Part shown: piece after piece, positions 47,690 to 60,172 of the stretch
Position numbering within the stretch: the first letter of the stretch is position 1
Layout of the letters: every line of letters begins with the position of its first letter
DNA from: Epiperipatus broadwayi
Taxonomy: Eukaryota > Onychophora > Udeonychophora > Euonychophora > Peripatidae
Assembly (NCBI GenBank): GCA_028023455.1
Contig: JAQFVV010012545.1
Coordinates: 1,056,001 to 1,120,000 of the forward strand
Length of the DNA: 64,000 nucleotides
Direction of reading: 5' to 3'
Made by a program: the position numbers and the translations under genes
The notes under the pieces: model-generated
Database searches by the model: none
The model's input: only the letters and a program-made list of their open reading frames with translations
What the model was told of the DNA's origin: nothing

Positions 47690-48250
47690 GTTTTAGGAAT
47701 ATATGAACCCATAAACTTATATAATCAGATCTTAAGAATACTTCTATTGTTCCAGTTTATAAAAGTAAAGAGGATAGAAAAAAAATACATTAATTATTAT
47801 GGAATATTGTTGCTTACTATTACAATAATAATGATTTTGTTGACTAGATTATGTGCAGTCATTGATAAATGGTTATCAAGATTAAATATAATTTTAGAAT
47901 AAAGAAGATTATAGACATGGTTTTTGAGAGAATAACTGCATAACTTATATCTTACTTTATTGATATGATCAAACCTGAATTTATGAAAAAACATTTACAG
48001 CAATATTAGTCATTATGTGTCTATCGATTAAAGTTTATTTATATTTTACAACTATAACATGGAGTAAGAGAAGCATTTTTACTGCTGATGGAAATTTTGA
48101 TGCATTTAAAATGAAAATTGATGTCATACAGAATTTTGTGATAGTGATCTCTGAGCACAGTTTATAGATGGTTTATAAAGTAAACATCAAGATGTAATTT
48201 AGATTTTATAAGAGTTTTGATTTGAACTGATTAAAAGCAAAAACAATATA
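47690..48250 (+). pseudogene. Second LINE family, RT-domain remnant
   Basis: The plus strand reads 'SIVPVYKSKEDRKK' then 'INYYGILLL' and 'LTRLCAVIDKWLSRLN'. It ends with a broken 'FRFYKSFDLN' plus 'LKAKT'. The order corresponds to the NYRGISLL, RL...L and 'YRxDGxLFNLRRLxAKT' blocks of the LINE family whose C-terminus is seen at 41725. Stops and frameshifts are abundant. The intervening catalytic motifs are unrecognisable. Confidence 0.65.
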
Positions 48251-51200
48251 TTGTACCCTTTCTTAAAGGAAAAACTACTGAACAAGAGAATCTGGCTAAC
48301 AGAGATAACAATAAGGTATTATAGTTAAGTAGCATATACGATGACTATTAAAATAATATAACATAAAGACTAGCTCAAGATATAATATCTAATAAAATAA
48401 TATTTTTCACTAATTAAAGTTAAGAAAATTTTATTATAATAAAATGTCATAACACTTAGGTTCTTAATAAATAATTAGGGTTCCAAACTATAATACTTAA
48501 TCTATTCATTTACTAATAAATCTAATTTATAACTAACTCACTATTATAAATAAATTAAGGTTTTGTCAAAATAATAAATATAATTATGAATCTCCTAACA
48601 TGAGACATTCACTAAGGTACACTAGTTTAAACATTGGGAATACATCCTAAAATATAATTTTATAAAATTTATTACAAAAATAACAATAAACTAATTAATA
48701 TTCCTTTAATAAAATACTAATTCATAACTTTTCTCATCATCTCTCAATAAGAAATTTACAATCCCCCAAAATAACGCTAATAATAATAATAAAATCATAA
48801 TAATAGAAATCATCATAATAATAATAATACTCTCAGGTTCATTTCTAACAAACTAATAACAAAATAAATTAACTAATTAATACCCTGTAGTTAAATATGA
48901 AAAGTGATTTTATATGATATTTAACTACTCTTACAAAATAATAACAACAATAAGCAACTAAATATCTCAATGACTCACAATATTAAATCTACTTAATAGT
49001 TAAAATTTAGGAATAAAAAAATGTATATAAATAAATTTTAAATAAAACATTGTACAATCTTTTCTTGCTTTATGTGGCATTCTTAAAAATATAATATATT
49101 CTAATATTGTGGCAATGTTGTATCGGTCATTAATGTTGTATCGGTTTAAAAATAATTAATAATGATCATATCTTCTAAACAATAATGGTAATATACTTGG
49201 TTACTTAATCAAATATAATAAAAATAATGTCGAAGAAATCTTTATGGGTCATGTGCCAAATAAATAATATTTTAAATTATTGATTTCTGTGAATCATGCA
49301 TGCAGAATGAAAAATCAATAAGCAACATGCAGATAAATCACAACTTGACTAAAGTAAATTTTAAAAAAAACCAATTCACAAATTTATTTGCAAGTTAAAA
49401 ATAGATTTATAACATAATATAATAAAATATTTACAAAGTAAAATGTAGATTAACATTATTTAACATAAGTCAAAAGAAAATATTTACAATAAATATGACA
49501 CATAAATACAAGAATTAAAATAAGAATAGCCTTCACTCTGGCCATTTTCAAAAATGAAACTTACAACACTTATGATGATATGTAATTTTCATTTAATAAA
49601 ATAGTGTTCTATTATTTGTATTGGGAATAATTAGAATCGCTCTCCCAATTTTATTATGTTTATTCTACCATAAAATAAATTACTTATGATGTAAACACAT
49701 CAATACAAGTTTATATTTTAAAACGCATTTCTTAAAATATAAGTAAAATATTATAAGAAAAATTATTTACAAATTTTCTTCACAATTTAACAAATTGCAA
49801 TTCTAATGTTTGGATATCAGAAAACCTTAAAATAAAGTATAAATATCTCCCTCTATAAAATTAATTAACTATTCTGCAAAAAAAATATTCAAGAGGAAAT
49901 TTTATAACTTAACTAGATTTAGCTTATCAATAATAAAATTTAAGAAAACTATCCATAAGTTATATTGCTTGACATTTATTTTACTTTCATTTTAATACTC
50001 TTTCATACATCACATCAAAATCATTTTCACTATTCTCACTTTTATTCTATTTGAATATGTATCTTATTAGGATAAGTGATCTCTAATATTTTGTATACGC
50101 ATTAATTCTTCTTCTCTTGTATTACATATTACGGTAATCATTAAACATCTCAACATTATTTGAAAGAAAAAATTTTCATATACTACATCTTGCCCTCTCA
50201 CAAAATTATCTACTTCAAAGATGGTTCAGTCATTACTTTTTCAAATTATAAACTATCTTCTACGATGATACCTGTGGTGATAGATAATGATTAAAGTGTA
50301 GGGTATGGAATAGTAGCAAGAATGTTTCAAAAAATAAGATATCATCATGGGTACAGTGCAAATCATAAGAGTAAGTCCATATTTATCAGGCACCTAAGAT
50401 ACAGATCAAGGCTCTATTATAGCACTTATAGATGATGAGGAAATGTGACTGTCCTTGGAAAAAGATACACAGCCTTATGTTATCTGTATACTTTAATAAT
50501 TTTAAAATATGGAAATATAATTCACTTATAACAATCTTCGAGATAACCCTAACACCTAGGATTTCATAAGAATATTATCACTTTCCTGATCACTATCATG
50601 TTTTTCCCCACTGTATAACTCATTCAACATCGTAAAAATATACCAATAACATTCTAAAATAATTTCTAAAACATAATACTAAAGAAAACAACAAAGATCT
50701 AAATTCATTTCAAGATTTTTTAAAAGTTTTCATGCTCAAATGATGTCAATAAACATTCATCGGCACTATACATTTTATTTATTTGTTAGGATATAATTTA
50801 AAGATCAATATTATGTCCTTCTTATATTCCAACATATAACATTCATAAAATAACATTTTAATAATTTATCGATGCTATATAATTTATGCATATCCAAGCA
50901 TTCACATTTTAAATAAGTATTTAGAAATATCCTTAGATGTTTTTGAATATTCATAGGCATTTGTCAACTCTTTCACAAAAGACACATGATAATTTTATCA
51001 ATGGTTCATTCTTCCACTGATTAACATTAAATTCAAGCAATGTATAATATTAATCTAAAAATACTAATTAAAATATATCTTTTCTTAAATAAAAGAAAAG
51101 AAACAGAATTATTAAGCAAAAATATAATCTAAATAACAATAAAAATTACCAATGATCTCATTATACTGTTGAGACCATTTATGGAGGTCCGCTTTTTAAA

Positions 51201-52452
51201 ACCATATATTCAAAGAAAAATTATGATTGAAACTTGTCTTGTTCAGAAAAATTACTTTCTGAGAACCCATTTGTTTTTTAAACATAATAATAAAATTAAT
51301 CTATTTTAAAACTATAATAACAACAAGTTAGTTTTAAAATAAATAAGTATAATCTTTTCAATATTAATGTTAAAATTTAACACTAAAAATAATAATAATA
51401 AAGTTTAAAGTTATGGAAGGATTTTTTTTTTTTTTTAAGTTAAATTGCTTGTCTGGAATTTGCTTGTCAGGCAAAACTCCCCCATTGCCTAGCTACAGTT
51501 GAACAGCATTGTGCACAATTATTTTTTATCTTGGTACCATATGAAGAAATGTACAAATAACAACATTAAAATCCAGTAAAATCCAACAAAATCCATAGAA
51601 AATATTAACATCCTGTAAGATAAAATGTTTATTTCATCTGAAAACTTTTATCCAGGCATTGAATATTTTTGTAGTATAATAATAATAAAGTCCATTTTAT
51701 ATGTAATATTTTCTTATATACATTTTTGGCATTGTATAAAACAGATATATTTAATAAATATAAGTAAGATTAATAATTTTCCTTGGTAAAATATTAGTAG
51801 CAGATATTTTATAATAGATTATTTATTCAACACATTTATCAGCAGACATTATAATATGAATTAGAACAAATATTTCTTTCTTTTGAAAAAAAAATATGAT
51901 TTTATGAGCTTTAAAACATATATCTTTTCACTAAATGTTTATCTTATCCAGGTAAAACAGCTATATCATTCAAACATTTATTAACTGATTATATTTTTAA
52001 TCTTTTAAAAGATGTTTCAGTTCATTATTTCCATATGGAGTTACTTTTAAAGTAGATAATTTATTTATTAAGTTAATTATTAGCAAATTCTTTAAAAAGC
52101 ATAAAAGACATTCAAAACCATTTCCTTCAATTTGTCTCTAAATACATCATTCTTAAAATATAAGTTCATTTTGACTTCTTTAAAGACAAATCAAATATGA
52201 GTCATTAATATCAGTTCTATATTAAAACAGACATCTATTATACCATAAGACATTTTAAGTTCAGTGTTAAAGCACAGGTACAGTTTTAATTTTTTTCTCT
52301 TTTCAAATTTAATATTACAAATAAGATTTTTAATGAATATCTGGTTTCTCTCAATCATTACAAATAAATTAGCTGCATTGTAATATAATAAAGTCATTTG
52401 AAATAAACAGCCAGTCATTCCACGCATACAGTCAATAAAAATTACAAAGTTC
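48251..52452. other. Very AT-rich stretch; partly presumed 3' flank of the minus-strand exon
   Basis: No gene. AAT/ATC-rich low complexity occurs at 48770-48835. The part just below 52452 would be the 3' untranslated region of the exon at 52453-52585 if that exon is real. No single polyadenylation site can be picked with confidence in such AT-rich DNA. Confidence 0.45.
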
Positions 52453-52585
52453 TTACACAAATTCACTCAGGTTTTGTTGCCGTAATTCTCCTGCTATTTG
52501 GTATTCATCTTCCACAATATCTAAGTAGCCACTATCACATTCTGCATAATATTGAAGGTCGCAAGCTAAATTCAAGTAGATAAAA
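52453..52585 (-). CDS. Putative terminal coding exon of a host gene
   Basis: Minus-strand frame of 43 codons ending in TAA (52453-52455), preceded by a good acceptor (TTTCCTATCAG, with AG at 52586-52587). An alternative acceptor AG is at 52566-52567. The peptide begins FIYLNLACDLQYYAECDSGY, continues LDIVEDEYQIAGELRQQ and ends NLSEFV. It is acidic, varied in composition and more GC-rich than its surroundings, unlike the poly-K/N/I frames typical here. No transposon motif is present. The family is not recognised. Upstream exons would lie at higher coordinates; none was identified with confidence. Confidence 0.5.
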
Positions 52586-54039
52586 CTGATAGGAAACTTT
52601 GGTGTTTAGTGATTCATTTTTTAAGTAAATATTCTAATTATATTTTTCAAAACATTTTTAAACAAAATAGTAAAAGTTTAAAAGAAATTACTACTGTGAT
52701 AGTATAAAATAAATATAGTTATAAATTTCAAACTAAAACTTTAAAACACTAAAATCACTGAAAACATGTTTAACTAATATGAAAAATCTCTAAAATCTGT
52801 CTAGATTGACCTCATCCTTAGTTTTTATTCTGATCTTGATCCAATGATTTCATTGGTCAATACTGCTTGTACAAATTTATTAATTTACATAACTATATCA
52901 AATATGATTTTTAAAATTAAGTTTTAAAACTATGAGTCATCAATATTAAATATTACCAAATTATTTAATGCCTCAATTATTAAATATTTTTATTAAAAAA
53001 ATAAATATTCTGATTAAAACAATTTACCTGAAATTGATTTAAAAATAAATAATCACACTTAAATAAAATAATAATAAGTTTAAATATTATTTTAATATTT
53101 TCTCTAGTCTGAATAATTTGCTACACTTTATTATATCAAATTTGTATTAGCAAACTAAAATTAAAGTTTTTTCCCCCTAACTTCCTGAAAGGACACATAT
53201 TCACAGGCATCTAAACATGTGATACTTTCAGCATCTTTAAAATAATATTAAATTAACTTATTTTAAATAATATTTTAAGCAAAATAATTATTTGAAACAT
53301 ATAATAGAAAATATGTATCACTTTTATTAAATTATTGTATCTCTGTAGTATTTTTAACTATAATAAATAAAATTAATATTATATTTAAATAATTTATTGT
53401 ATCATTTTATATTTAATTCATCTCAAAATGAGTACAAACTACTTAATCTATCTTTATAAGCTCCTATCTACTGAGTTTGAACCCCTGCTATCTATAACAT
53501 CAAAATTATTAGAAAAAAAATCAAATTTAAATTTTTTTTAAATATAGGCATTAGCTAAACTCTACCTAACTATGTGCCATTCAAATAAAGTTCTACAGAA
53601 TATTCTTAATGTAACTTATAAATGCTTCAATTTAGTAATTAGTGTTCAAAAAATGTATGTGATTTACCAACCAATAGTAGTAAAACAAAATATCAGCATT
53701 TTTAGCTTCAATAATTATCAGCATGGAATTGTGAATTTATTTATATTGATAACTGATGAGTTAAAAGATGGAGTATTTTGTTATAGTGATAAATTCTTCA
53801 ATTAAATTTGTTGCATCTAGGCCTGCTATCTTTGTTCATTTTATTATATAGAAAGATGAAGATCTTATTGATGTTACATAAAAGCATCAGAGCATTTTAT
53901 TTTAAAGATACATCATAAGATTCTGATAACATAATGACAAAATCCTAATATCAATTGAAATGTTCTTAAGATAATGCTTTATAATGAATTGAGTCTATTA
54001 TAATAAGAAAACATCTTCAATGAAATGGAAATGGGAAGC
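52586..54039. other. AT-rich stretch, presumed intron or intergenic
   Basis: No gene seen. If the exon at 52453-52585 is real, this is its upstream intron. The 77-codon open frame at 53572-53805 (plus) has no recognisable motif. Confidence 0.4.
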
Positions 54040-54290
54040 AAAAAAATAGTAACAGACTTGCTAAACAAATATCTTATGATAAATTTGAATGTGGCTTTCA
54101 TGGAGACGGATCCTGATTACATTGTAAAGATTATCTCTCAAACATTATAAAGAGGAACACAATTGGCTGCTTTTCATTTGAAAGCTATGGCTCAAGATAG
54201 AATACAGGAGAGTTACATTTAAGCTAGATATTATTAAAAAATGAAGTTTGCAGAAGAAGTTAAATACCACATTTCAAGATGTCACATATG
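54040..54290 (+). pseudogene. Second LINE family, short C-terminal remnant
   Basis: The plus strand gives 'RLAKQIFYDKFECGFHG' followed by 'KDYLSNI' and 'SFESYGSR'. These match the order RLPK.LFYGEL...FKDTLK...SWESLAQDR of the family seen at 41725. Stops interrupt the frame. Confidence 0.6.
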
Positions 54291-54680
54291 TAGATTTATC
54301 AGTGTAAAACTCTTCTTTGGCTTTTTATTCTTTATTTTTTTAGCTTTTTTTAGTTTTGGAATTAATTAAAATAATCATGTTTATAATGAATGAATATCTG
54401 ATGATAATATTTTTAATTCTAAATAAAATTTAAGAAATTAATTCTAAACTCAGAATAAGTGAATCCACAGTGAACAAATACTTTACAGTAGTATATTTAT
54501 ACATTTAGATTAGCAAAGCACATGATCATATGAAGTTTTAATGTGTAATGATTTTTAATTATATTACTGTTTTGAATTGCTTTAATAACTTTTAAGCATT
54601 GATGCACTGAACTTTTATACCATTCTTCTTAAATATGCTCTAGGTTGACATATAAAGTGATATTCAGTTCTCTAGGGTTA

Positions 54681-54863
54681 AATATTTGAAATACAGGCAT
54701 GTAATTCTAAATATAGGGGATTTGAACTCAGATTTTTAAGTACCCATCAACTATCCACACTATCTCATACCACTGATACACATGATCACACACATGTAGA
54801 AAAGATAAATAATCACCAATATATGTATTTCATGCTAAACCAGCACTCAAACTGAACACTGAT

Positions 54864-54901
<38 letters not shown>

Positions 54902-55061
54902 GGAGATGATAATCTGGACCAACTGATGAGTGCTCGTTTAGCACAAATACTAATATTGATGATTATTTATCTTTTCTACATGTGTATGATCATGTGTATC
55001 AGTGATATGAGATAGTGTGGATAGGATGGGTACTTGAAAGTCTGAGTTCAAATCCCCTATA
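54681..55061 (-). mobile_element. Foldback element F2 (13-bp flanking repeat)
   Basis: Flanked by a perfect 13-bp direct repeat TTCTCTAGGGTTA (54668-54680 and 55062-55074). The right arm ends flush with the repeat. The left arm begins at 54712 after a 31-nt unpaired tail, so the polarity is opposite to F1. The arms are about 140 bp, roughly 85-90% alike by eye, and include TATAGGGGATTTGAACTCAG and GATACACATGATCA. The loop holds (AT)n then (GT)n (about 54863-54900). Each arm carries 'gagttcaaatcc', a pol III B-box-like motif. A monomeric relative lies at 30184-30325. Confidence 0.88.
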
Positions 55062-55270
55062 TTCTCTAGGGTTAGAACATATACATAGGAGGTTTATTAT
55101 ATTTTATATTTACTGTTTATTTCAGTACAGAGTTATTTAAACATGCACATATAACTTTGGACTTATTATTTATATAAATTTCCACTTATTCTGTAGCGTA
55201 ACAAAAGAAACAATAATATTAATTTTATACACTAAATTAATATCTTCACATTTCTTAATTACCGAGTTCC

Positions 55271-55476
55271 ATATGATGTAATAACATGCACCATTTCCTT
55301 TTGCACTTTTTGAAGTAATTTTTATTTTATTTAATTTTCTGTTTCAACTGACTTGCAGCCTTCATCAATATAAATATATAATCTCTGATGAAATCTGTAA
55401 ATCATCCTCATTGCCAAATAAAAGTTGCTTTAAAAAGTGCAAAAAAAAAAGAATGGTAAATTTAATCGCATCATAT
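55271..55476. mobile_element. Foldback element E
   Basis: Left arm 'atatgatgtaataacatgcaccatttcc...ttgcactttttgaag', right arm its inverted relative ending 'gaatggtaaatttaatcgcatcatat'. The loop contains 'ctgtttcaactgacttgcagccttcatc' in part, and an inverted 'tctctgatgaa'. It shares the 'gtttcaactg...cttcatca' signature with F4. No flanking duplication was established. Confidence 0.6.
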
Positions 55477-56514
55477 ATAATATTAATTTGATCTTTACTT
55501 AATTCAACAATCTTGCAACAATCAATTATTTAATTATTTTTCATTATATTTTTTAACAACTACTTATTTCCCATCTCTCTTAAAATATAATAACAGATAA
55601 ATACATATAGATATACTTAATATGCAGATAGACTACTTTTAATTTGAATACTAGAGCTATCATTTATAAATATATTATTATCAAAATTTCAAAGATAATT
55701 TTTAATCTTTTGAAATAAATAAATTAGTTTGTAGACAAATATTCAAACAGAAAACTAAAGAAAAAAGCAGTATATTGCTATGAATTAATAATGCTAATTA
55801 CAGTAGGCCAACAAAACAGCACATGATCATTACTGTGTGGAGAGTTTTCTACTGTTGAGTTACTATGAGAGAGTGGAAAGGTCTGTTCTTGAAATGTGAA
55901 AAGAATCGTAACTTTGAAGTAACTCCAGAACATTGAATTTCATATTATTTTAACTATATAACTTTTATCTTAATCTCAACTTCAAACATCTCTTATAACC
56001 AGCTATGTAATTAATATCTTATAGAATTATATTTTATAATGTTATTATAAAGGAGTGCAATATAAAAATTCTCTGTTGGTTTATTATTTAACTAAGATAT
56101 AATCAGATTTGTAGTTAGTGTTGTTAGGGTTTGACACAGCTGATCAAAAAATTTCCTTGAAACAGACTATTATCACTGTATTGTCGTAACTTAAAAATCT
56201 TGATTATTATAGAACATCGTATATCATAATTAAATAATGAGCTAATAAAAGGTGTATAAAATGCATTTATTCATAGTAATACTAAATAATAAGAAAAAAT
56301 AAGAAGAAGGAGGAGGAAAAGGAAGAAGAAGAGGAAGAAAAAGAAGAGATGGGGAGAAAGAACAGGAAGAACTTTATTGCTCAGGGATTCATAAGAAGTT
56401 TGACCACCAGGAATGCCAGAACTGGAATCGATCCAAACACCTTATCAGATCTGATACTTTGGGACTGCATTAAAATTACTAAGAGCATAAATTCCATTTA
56501 ATAAATAATTATGG
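55477..56514. other. AT-rich stretch with a purine tract
   Basis: No gene. An almost pure purine (GA-rich) tract runs at about 56290-56375. On the minus strand at 56390-56470 'ggatcgattcc' resembles a B box and may mark another tRNA-like relic. Confidence 0.45.
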
Positions 56515-57130
56515 GTGGATGAAGTGGAAGTAACTATCTCCTATGGTGTTATGCAGCATTAAGATTTATGTAGCATCAAAAACTAGTGAAAAGATAGAAT
56601 GATACCATTCTATCTTTAGGCTCTATTGTTATATAAGCTTAGTTTTTGACTTAGTTTTTAAATTATACAGAGAACTTTGTCTATTGTTTTAAATTATGTT
56701 TTACAATCACCACTCATATATTTAAATGATGGACTCTTACTTTTAACAATCTTTGAACATTAAGTGAAATAGTAGTTTTAATAATTGTAATAATAAATAA
56801 ATAACTGTAATTTCTAAATATCTAATTGAAGTGGGAGTAATTACCTTCCATGGAGTTATGTAACATTAAGATTTATATAGCATCAAAAACTAAGCTTATA
56901 TAACAATAGATCCCAAAGATAGAATGGTATCATTCTATCTTTTCATTGGTTTTTGATACTGCATAAATCTTAATGCTACATTACTCCATGGACCGGGAGG
57001 CGAACTGTTTGCTTGCAAGGCGACTGCGCTGACCTCTCGGCTAACAACGCTTGACTAGTTACATTTAGAAGTTATGATTATTTATTTATTATTGTAAATA
57101 AATATGTTAGATAATGAAAATATAAGAAAC
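56515..57130. repeat. Three-armed inverted/direct repeat with an embedded SINE
   Basis: A block with 'catTAAGATTTAT.TAGCATCAAAAACT' occurs directly at 56555-56590 and 56863-56892 and inverted at 56947-56983. A near-palindrome AAAGATAGAATGATACCATTC occurs at 56596 and, inverted, at 56924. The outer part of the central arm (56785-56830, 'aataataaataaataactgtaatttctaaat') pairs with 57058-57105. The tRNA-like segment S3 (56991-57052) interrupts the right arm. Confidence 0.75.
56991..57052 (-). mobile_element. tRNA-derived SINE segment S3
   Basis: The minus strand reads 'ttagccgagaggtcagcgc' (A box TAGCCGAGAGG), then 'cgccttgcaagca', then 'cagttcgcctcccgg' (B box). It is GC-rich within AT-rich DNA and closely matches S2, and S1 in part. 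Only the tRNA-like head is present. Confidence 0.75.
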
Positions 57131-58529
57131 AAATTTTGTATATATATATAAGTAAATAAAAATTTTATTATACAATTACACACCAATCACTCTAACAAAT
57201 CTTACAGTTGTCACGTTTGTCAGTCTCCATTCTATATGACGTTAAATAATTGTGAGATATTTGAGGTAATATCAGAAGTTTAATATGTGACTTGATATCC
57301 AAACATCATATGACCTTTTAATTATTTTAATAAATAAAATAAAATAGAACAACACTTAGAGAAATAGTCCATGGAAAAATCATCACTTACTAGAGATTGA
57401 TTAATACTAAGTGATTTTTGCTTTTGTATTTCTTTTTTGTTTATTCTTTAGCTAATAGTAGCAAAATGCCTATTTTCCAAGCAATAATAGGATAGCTACC
57501 TGGAAAAAAATTTTTAAGATTGTTTGAAGATTTTCAGCTATTTGAATTTGAACCCACATCACGAATATGATAGACCAAGTTACTGATCACCCCTAAGACT
57601 TTTTTAAACTTGTATATGATTTATTTTTTTATCTTAAGTATTTTTTTTTTTTTTTTTGCTTGCAGCAACAAAATTTCATTTAAGTTTGTACGACCCCTAT
57701 ACACATATAATATTACCTATATTGTTATTGCTTTTAACATGAGTTACCTTTATGTTTTTATTATTAAACCAGTAAATAGGGGAGGGAATCTCTTCTTTCT
57801 TTCTTTTTTTTTTTCGAAGTTTTTGGAAAAATTAGAAGATTTACATGTGGAATAGAAAGCTTTTATAAATGGATTAAATTACAGATTTGAGTCAGAAAGA
57901 ATTTTGAGTAATTTGGAGAAAAATCAAAAGCCATCAGTGGCTTCCTTCATCTGTTAATCTTTAACAAGACCTTTTTCAAAGCTGTATGATAATCTAGTTA
58001 TCAACCCAGGTAATGTAAAAGCAGACTTGCTCTGATCTGTAATTTTCATTCCAGTTAATAGAGTTATAATTTTCAATAACAAAATTATTCGATTTTCTGG
58101 TATTTTTCTTTACTCGGAGGGCAATGTATTTCAAATTTCACATTTAAGATTCATCCTAACATTTAACTAATGCTCTGTAATTTTTGTCTCTTTAATTTAT
58201 TATTATTTTAATGTGCTTGTACAATCTAAAAACAAACAGCAAATCGGAAATAATTTTTAAATGCGTTTTTAAACATTTAGTAATATATTTGTAAATCTAT
58301 TTTCTCTTAATGCGCACTGTACTTAATCTTTCATCACCGAAAGTATCATTTACTGTATTCGTGATATTTAGAAACAAAACTGTAGCACTGTATATTTAAT
58401 TTTTATTATTTTCTCATTTCTTAACCCTCTCATTACTAGTATGAAAGTATTTTTTCTCGAGTAAATTTTTATAGTTTATACATGCTGCTGTAAAAGACTT
58501 ATTATTTTGCGATCATGTTCTAATTATTT
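57131..58529. other. AT-rich intergenic stretch
   Basis: No gene. An 81-codon frame at 57610-57855 starts in a T run and has no motif. T runs lie at about 57641-57657 and 57803-57813. Confidence 0.5.
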
Positions 58530-58631
58530 CAGCAGAGAGGTCATCGCATCCGCCTTGCAAGCAAGTAGTTGGTTGCAGACGGTTGTGGGTTCGCGTCCCG
58601 GCCGATGATATGACATATGAGGGAAAAAAAA
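58530..58631 (+). mobile_element. tRNA-derived SINE S2
   Basis: 'cagagaggtcatcgcatccgc' (A-box region) with 'cttgcaagcaagtag' and B box 'gtgggttcgcgtcccgg', then 'cgatgatatgacat' and an A-rich tail. The 3' portion 'cccggcyGATGMTATGACA' is shared with S1. A clear target-site duplication was not found. Confidence 0.8.
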
Positions 58632-59869
58632 ACTCTAAAGTCATGACAAGGATAAACTATCAACAACATGATCAAGACGTCACTAGCTTGGTCTTCATAC
58701 ACTCTATCTTGCCTTAATCACTGAATCTGTCTTTGAACAAACATTATACGTACTTAGACATATAGTGAGATCTACTGTAATATATTTTATTATCTTTGGT
58801 GATAAATGTCTTATTCGAATTTAGAATGTACTTCTAAAATTGAAATATTAGAAATGTTAAGAGGATAATAGTCATTAGCAAATTGCTAAAAAACTGACCA
58901 ATTGTAATACTGTATTGCCTAATTACCCAAATGACCTTCAGTTTGTGAGCATAATTTTCAACAATAATGATATAATTTTAAAGGATTGTAGCTTCAAACT
59001 GATTTTATTTTTGATATTAATGATAATCACTAATAGAAAGTTAATCAGTATTTATTTCATTTAAATACCTAGGAGATTTTTGTTTTTAAACTATCTTATA
59101 AAGTAATAATATCTGCTTTTAATTATCACATCTATCATCTCAATTTTATCATATCACAGTTATACTTCAGTGCAGAAACTAAAACCATTCTTTTTCTCAC
59201 CATACATTCATTTCAATATCAACCTGTGCTCAACAGGTGATCTTAGAGGATTGGACGTCATTTATAAAATGCATGTATAATAAGAGGAAGATATGAGTTT
59301 CTTCACTGATGGATGAATATCATGTGAAATTGAGAGAGGGGGAGAGATGTGCACTGATTTTTAAAAAAAAATTGTAAATAATAATGAGTTTTTCATAGTA
59401 TTGTTTTTAATAATGACCCTTTGATTTTAACAATTCTGAATGATTTATAATGTATAATTAAATAAATAAATATCCTTATGGCCAATATGCATAATGTTGA
59501 CAAATACTAATAAAGTATACCCGTTCCACTCTAATTTTCTAAGCTGATAACTTTTTTCATTTATACCCCCCTCTCCATTTTCTTCTGAAATTGATTGAGG
59601 AATTTTTATTCACCAAAAAGATATTTGAATGTTGGCTCAATTTTTCAAAGTAATAAATATGATTTCTGTAAAAAAACAGATTGTATTTTTATAAAAAAGG
59701 TTTTATGGTAAATAAAATTATTGAACAGGTGAAGCTACTTAAAATAGGTAAAAGAGTAATTCAGGCATTAATAAATCAAAAGTAAGTTTGGCCACACCAA
59801 TATGACTGAGAAAAGTAAAGTCACAGGAATGAAGCAGTAATAAAAGCTAGATTGGCATATTGTTATTTA
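58632..59869. other. AT-rich intergenic stretch, nothing recognised
   Basis: No gene or structured repeat seen. Confidence 0.5.
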
Positions 59870-60158
59870 AGAAAATGATGGAAATGAAAAAAATGAAAAA
59901 TTTATAAATGATTTTTATAATAGAAATAATAAGCCTGTAAGAATATTAATTAGAAAGAAAGCTACCTGGATAATGACTGAAATAAGTCACAAAGTAATAA
60001 AAGAAAATGTTGTAAATGGTTTAACTAAGATGAAGACTGGCAAAGCAGAAGGAATTCACATAAGTGAATTATTAAAGTCTGTTAAAAAGCATTAGAAAGA
60101 ATTTTTGTTGCCCATAATATAAGACTGTGAAGAGAGAGCAACTAGATGTTTTGCCAAT
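59870..60158 (+). pseudogene. LINE pre-RT remnant interrupted by foldback F3
   Basis: The plus-strand frame gives 'FINDFYNRNNKPV' and then 'EISHKVIKENVVNGLTKMKT' followed by 'GKAEGIHISELLK'. This is the typical 'EI..AL..MK.GKA.GPDGI..ELLK' region upstream of the LINE RT core. It is open for about 65 codons. The sequence is then cut by F3 at 60173. Confidence 0.7.
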
Positions 60159-60172
60159 AGTTATGATGCCTG

